63,146 bases of DNA from DASPTB01 sp035623615 (lineage in GTDB: Bacteria > Actinomycetota > UBA4738): positions 1 to 63,146 of the forward strand of contig DASPTB010000227.1 in the NCBI GenBank assembly GCA_035623615.1, written 5' to 3'. A program made the translations under genes and the position numbers. Shown piece after piece: positions 59,693 to 63,146 of this stretch. Numbering within the stretch: the stretch's first letter is position 1; each line of letters opens with the position of its first letter. Below the pieces are notes generated by a model that saw only the letters and a list, made by a program, of their open reading frames with translations, did not search any database and was not told where the DNA came from.

Positions 59693-61075
59693 TCATGTCG
59701 ACGTGCCTTCTCCCTCGTCGGCGGTCGCAGGGATCGGCGACGCTCGGCGAAGGGCGCTGGCCGCTTGATCGCGGCTGGTTCGGAGCGCCACAAGCGCGGA
59801 GCGGGGCAACGTCTCGTTCCCGTAGCGCACGCTCTCGTACGCGCGGGTGAGCTCCGCCATCCCGGCTCCGCACTCCGGGTAGGCGGCGGACGCCACGGTC
59901 AGGAACTCCGACGGCGTCTGCTCGTCGAGCTTGGCCAGGCCCAAGCCGCGCAGCGCCAGCAGCATTTCCGCGTACCAGCGGCGCACGGTGTCGGCGGGAA
60001 GCTCATGCCGGCGCGCGCCCGATCCTCGCGCCCACCGGCTCTCCCGGGGCGGCAGCGGCACGGCCAGAACCTCGCCGTCCACGTCCGTACGCGCCCTGGT
60101 CTCGTCGGGCGACCCATGCCGGCCTCGGATGGCGCGCACGAGGAGCCACGCCACGACCACGAGCACCGCCAGGCCGAGCAGGCGCTCCACCGGTCCGAAT
60201 TGCGCGGGCGCCCCGCGCGGCAGGTGCGTGCGGCTCGCTGCACTGTTGCGGAGTTGCCGCAGGGCTCGCTGCAGGGCGGCGGGATCGATGTGAATCCGGC
60301 TCGCGAGCCAGAAGACGGGCCGCAGGAGCTGGGCGAGCACCAGCGCCAGGACCGACACGACGGCGGCGCCCGCGGGGAACATGATCGCGCCGACGATGCG
60401 CACGGGGCCGCCCTTTCCCCCGACCATGAGAGCGACCACGATCGCTGCTGCGTACCCGAACAGCAGGCGGACCGCGAACCGGCGCCGCTGCGCCGAGGCC
60501 GAGGCGTCGGGAGCGGACAGCCACAGGCTGCACGCGCGCGAGGCGAGGGCCGCCGTGAAGAAGACCGGGATCGCCACCGACACAGCCGACGGCCATCCGC
60601 GATCGGTCGCCGGAGACAGGAGGATCTCCGCAAGCAGCATCAGCGAGCCCACCAGGAGTGTCGCGTCGGGCGGTTCCCGCCAGTCGCGCAGCGCCAGCGT
60701 CACCACCCGAAACGCCACGAGCAGCGTCACGATGACGACCACCACGGCCGGCCCCGGGCCGGCGGGCGGGCCCCATACGCGCGTCTGCGCGATCCCGAGC
60801 GCCACGGCGGCCGCGGCCGCGACGGCCGGCATCGCCGGGAACCGCCGAAGGTCGGTTGCAAGGGCGACGGCACCGACGACCACGACCAGGAACAGGGACG
60901 GGTCCGCCATGGCACCCGACGCTCCTGGAATGACCTGCAAGACGATGCCCCGAACGAATGGGAACGCGACGGCGGCCTCCGCGAGCGCCGCGAGAGACGC
61001 GCCGGCCACCGCGAGCCCCGGCGTGGCGGGCCGAAACGGGCCGCGAACGCGTTCGACCCGCGACCTCGCGCTCAT
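59693..61075 (-). CDS. DUF4129 domain protein, cluster B
   Basis: A 460-residue protein with about eight to nine hydrophobic segments in its first 320 residues and a soluble DUF4129 domain at the end ('RRWYAEMLLALRGLGLAKLDEQTPSEFL' pieces, then TRAYESVRYG). It looks like the C-terminal half of a TgpA-type protein without its transglutaminase core. ATG overlaps the DUF58 stop codon (ATGA). It is convergent with the DinB-like gene, 22 bases apart. Confidence 0.85.
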   Translation of the reverse strand: MSARSRVERVRGPFRPATPGLAVAGASLAALAEAAVAFPFVRGIVLQVIPGASGAMADPSLFLVVVVGAVALATDLRRFPAMPAVAAAAAVALGIAQTRVWGPPAGPGPAVVVVIVTLLVAFRVVTLALRDWREPPDATLLVGSLMLLAEILLSPATDRGWPSAVSVAIPVFFTAALASRACSLWLSAPDASASAQRRRFAVRLLFGYAAAIVVALMVGGKGGPVRIVGAIMFPAGAAVVSVLALVLAQLLRPVFWLASRIHIDPAALQRALRQLRNSAASRTHLPRGAPAQFGPVERLLGLAVLVVVAWLLVRAIRGRHGSPDETRARTDVDGEVLAVPLPPRESRWARGSGARRHELPADTVRRWYAEMLLALRGLGLAKLDEQTPSEFLTVASAAYPECGAGMAELTRAYESVRYGNETLPRSALVALRTSRDQAASALRRASPIPATADEGEGTST

Positions 61076-62289
61076 GCGCCCGCCGCGGTCTGGGCATCCG
61101 ACAGCGGGGACAGCTCCACGACGGCGGTCCCACGCCCGCGGAGCTGCGCAACCTCATGACGGAGCCGCGGACCGGGACGCGGGGTGATCAACACGACCGT
61201 TGTCTCGTGACTCAGGCGCCGCCCGGACTCGCGGAGCACCGGCCCCATGTCGGCGGTGGGTTCGCTCGGCATGCGGGCCAGCGCCGCGAACACGGCGCCC
61301 TCGTGCCCGCGGGCGAGCGAGGATGGGACACGCAGCGGGCCGCGCCCGCGCGTCAGGTGGGTGTTGGCGACGAGGCCGATCCGCCAGCCCGATTCGAGTG
61401 CGATCCGGCACAGGAAGCTCGCCCAGCCGATCGTGTCCTCAGCGATCTCAGGGTAAATGGAATCCCAGAAGGGCTCTCCCACAGCAAGATCCAGGGCGAA
61501 GAGCACGTCCGCACCGCGCGTCGGCTCGAACAGCTTCGTCTGCAGCTCACCGGCGTGTCCCGTCAGCCGCCAGTGGATGCGGTTGAGCGGGTCCCCGGCC
61601 TCGTATGGCCGGACGCCGGCGAACCGTTCGTGTTCCTCGAAGATCCGCGCCGCGCGCACGGGCATCCCGAACGGCAGACGGCGCCGCACGGACGCGGGCA
61701 CCGCGATCCGCGGTTCGGGCATGACCAGCAACGCCGCATCCGGCGTGATCTCCTGCGCCACCGGCACCAGGTCGAACGGGTCGGATGCCTGTGCATCGAT
61801 GCGCCGCAACCAGTACTCGCCACGCCCGGCGACGCGCACCGGGAACGCCAGCCGCACCTCCGACCGTCCGGCCAGGAACAGCCGTCGGCGGTATCCGCGG
61901 ATGGCCGACGAGACTTCGCGCGGGGCCAACTCCGGCGGCAGCCACAGTCCCCGATACCCCACGCCGTCCTCGGACGGGTCGTCGGTCGCCGGGAACATGC
62001 CTGGTGGCAGCCACACGCCGAGCGACAGCACCGGGATCGGCACGCGTTTGTGATTGCGCACCACCACGTTGAGCGTGACCGGTTCGCCGACGAACACGCG
62101 CGCCGGCTCGAACGCGGCCTCGATGGTCACGGCTCGCCACGCCGACCTCGCCCACCAGATCGCACCGCCCGCGAGGCCGAGCACGGCGACGGACCATGCG
62201 AACAGCTTCGCGTCGCCCCCGGCGATCGCGGCCACGGCCAAGAACACCGCAACGAAGAACGCGATCTCGCGGCGGTTCGCGGTGTCCAC
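61072..62289 (-). CDS. DUF58 domain protein, cluster B
   Basis: This 405-residue protein starts with two helices (about 10-45), then a beta-rich domain and the DUF58 motif 'VRPYEAGDPLNRIHWRLTGHAGELQTKLF'. The later part with VLFALDLAVGE takes the place of the usual MIDAS. It lies 20 bases after moxR and overlaps the DUF4129 gene. It shares the family and layout of the cluster A protein but little direct sequence, so this is not a recent copy. Confidence 0.9.
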   Translation of the reverse strand: MDTANRREIAFFVAVFLAVAAIAGGDAKLFAWSVAVLGLAGGAIWWARSAWRAVTIEAAFEPARVFVGEPVTLNVVVRNHKRVPIPVLSLGVWLPPGMFPATDDPSEDGVGYRGLWLPPELAPREVSSAIRGYRRRLFLAGRSEVRLAFPVRVAGRGEYWLRRIDAQASDPFDLVPVAQEITPDAALLVMPEPRIAVPASVRRRLPFGMPVRAARIFEEHERFAGVRPYEAGDPLNRIHWRLTGHAGELQTKLFEPTRGADVLFALDLAVGEPFWDSIYPEIAEDTIGWASFLCRIALESGWRIGLVANTHLTRGRGPLRVPSSLARGHEGAVFAALARMPSEPTADMGPVLRESGRRLSHETTVVLITPRPGPRLRHEVAQLRGRGTAVVELSPLSDAQTAAGA

Positions 62290-62309
62290 GCGGTCTCGGG
62301 CCTCCGCCG

Positions 62310-63146
62310 CTACTCGGTCTCGAACTCCACGGGGACCGGAACTTGCGCGATGACCTCGGCCAGGATGTCCTCCTCGCGCCGATCGCGGATACGCGCGTCG
62401 GTGCTCAGCACCAGCCGGTGCGCCACAACCGGCTGTGCGAGCGCCTTTACGTCGTCGGGAAGCACGAAGTCCCGGCCCTCCAGCAACGCCATCGCTCGGG
62501 CCGCGTCACCCAGGTGCTCCACCGAGCGCGGGCTGGCGCCGACCTGCAGATCGGGGTGGTCGCGAGTCGCGCGGACCAGCGACACCGCGTACCGGCGGAC
62601 GGGTTCCTCGATCCGGACCTCGTCCGCCATCGCCCTCAGCGACGCCAGGTCCGGCGCGCCCGACAAGGGCTCCGGTGCGGACTCGCGGCTGCCGCGGGGC
62701 TTGACCAGGATCTCCTCCTCCTGTTTCTGGTCGGGGTACCCCAGCCGAACCCGCAGCAGGAAGCGATCCAGCTGGGCTTCCGGCAGCGGGAACGTTCCTT
62801 CGAGCTCGACCGGGTTCTGTGTGGCCAGCACGAGAAACGGCTCGGGGAGTGGGTGAACGACGCCGTCCACCGTTACCTGCCGCTCCTGCATGGCCTCCAG
62901 AAGCGCCGATTGCGTCTTCGGCGTGGCCCGGTTGATCTCGTCGGCCAGCAGGATCTGGGTGAACACGGGGCCCGGGCGGAACTCGAAGTCGTGCGTCTTG
63001 AGGTTGAGGATCGACGTGCCGGTGATGTCCGAGGGCATCAGGTCGGGCGTGAACTGCACACGTGCGAAGTCGAGGCCGAGCAGGCCTGCGAGCGTCCGCA
63101 CCAGGGTGGTCTTGCCGACGCCGGGCACGTCGTCGATCAGGACGTG
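62310..63146 (-). CDS. MoxR-type AAA+ ATPase, cluster B (N-terminal part outside window)
   Basis: The visible 278 codons start inside Walker A (DDVPGVGKTTL) and reach the stop at 62310; the first 40 or so residues lie beyond the window. Walker B ILLADEINRATPKTQSALLEAM, sensor 'LVLATQNPVELEGTFPLPEA' and the C-terminal lid with 'VGASPRSVEHLGDAARAMAL' are complete. It heads the second MoxR-DUF58-DUF4129 operon. Walker A here has GVGKT in contrast to GLAKT in cluster A. Confidence 0.95.
   Translation of the reverse strand, partial: HVLIDDVPGVGKTTLVRTLAGLLGLDFARVQFTPDLMPSDITGTSILNLKTHDFEFRPGPVFTQILLADEINRATPKTQSALLEAMQERQVTVDGVVHPLPEPFLVLATQNPVELEGTFPLPEAQLDRFLLRVRLGYPDQKQEEEILVKPRGSRESAPEPLSGAPDLASLRAMADEVRIEEPVRRYAVSLVRATRDHPDLQVGASPRSVEHLGDAARAMALLEGRDFVLPDDVKALAQPVVAHRLVLSTDARIRDRREEDILAEVIAQVPVPVEFETE

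Overview
The window is high-GC DNA densely packed with genes on both strands, and no stretch longer than about 300 bases lacks one. The conserved block glmU-prs-rplY-pth-mfd-(unknown)-mazG-eno-divIC, next to ispE-rsmA-(G5/RlpA protein)-tatD-metG-rsmI and a PMT-type protein mannosyltransferase, is the gene order of Actinomycetota. A MoxR/DUF58/DUF4350/DUF4129/SpoIIM/RDD cluster and frequent GTG and TTG starts agree with this. Class or genus cannot be fixed by eye; an uncultured soil-type actinobacterium is an inference. No phage, insertion sequence or CRISPR array was seen.

Layout. (1) 1-14 kb, nitrile and amide use: the start of a polyamine-type binding protein, a cobalt-type nitrile hydratase operon (beta, alpha, accessory), a phosphodiester glycosidase, a class C beta-lactamase-like hydrolase, a secreted G1 glutamic peptidase, and a seven-gene operon in which an oligopeptide-type ABC importer is chained by start/stop overlaps to an amidase-signature enzyme and a NylB-like serine hydrolase. 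(2) 14-22 kb, envelope and signalling: an ArsP/DUF318-type permease behind a tiny candidate leader peptide, a LolD/MacB-like ABC exporter, a two-component system and small secreted proteins. (3) 22-42 kb, housekeeping: DivIC, enolase, MazG, Mfd, Pth, L25, Prs, GlmU, tRNA-Gln, IspE, RsmA, a G5/RlpA cell-wall protein, TatD, MetG, RsmI, PMT and RpiA. (4) 42-51 kb, an envelope cluster: a thioredoxin-like lipoprotein, a DUF5684 protein, divergent RDD and SpoIIM genes, then a DUF58/MoxR/DUF4350/DUF4129/membrane-protein operon. (5) 51-63 kb: a PAS-GGDEF-EAL protein, an aldo/keto reductase, small membrane proteins and lipoproteins, conserved unknowns, a DinB-like protein and a second MoxR-DUF58-DUF4129 operon cut by the window end.

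How the genes work together. The amide operon looks like an import-and-hydrolyse unit for short amides or peptide-like oligomers, beside an enzyme that turns nitriles into amides. The two MoxR clusters probably serve separate envelope assemblies. Many genes carry a TAnnnT box 6-10 bases before the start codon, so leaderless transcription appears common. In the 20-base gap between the RDD and SpoIIM genes one symmetric box could serve both directions. Start sites below were chosen from Shine-Dalgarno matches, overlaps, signal peptides and these boxes.
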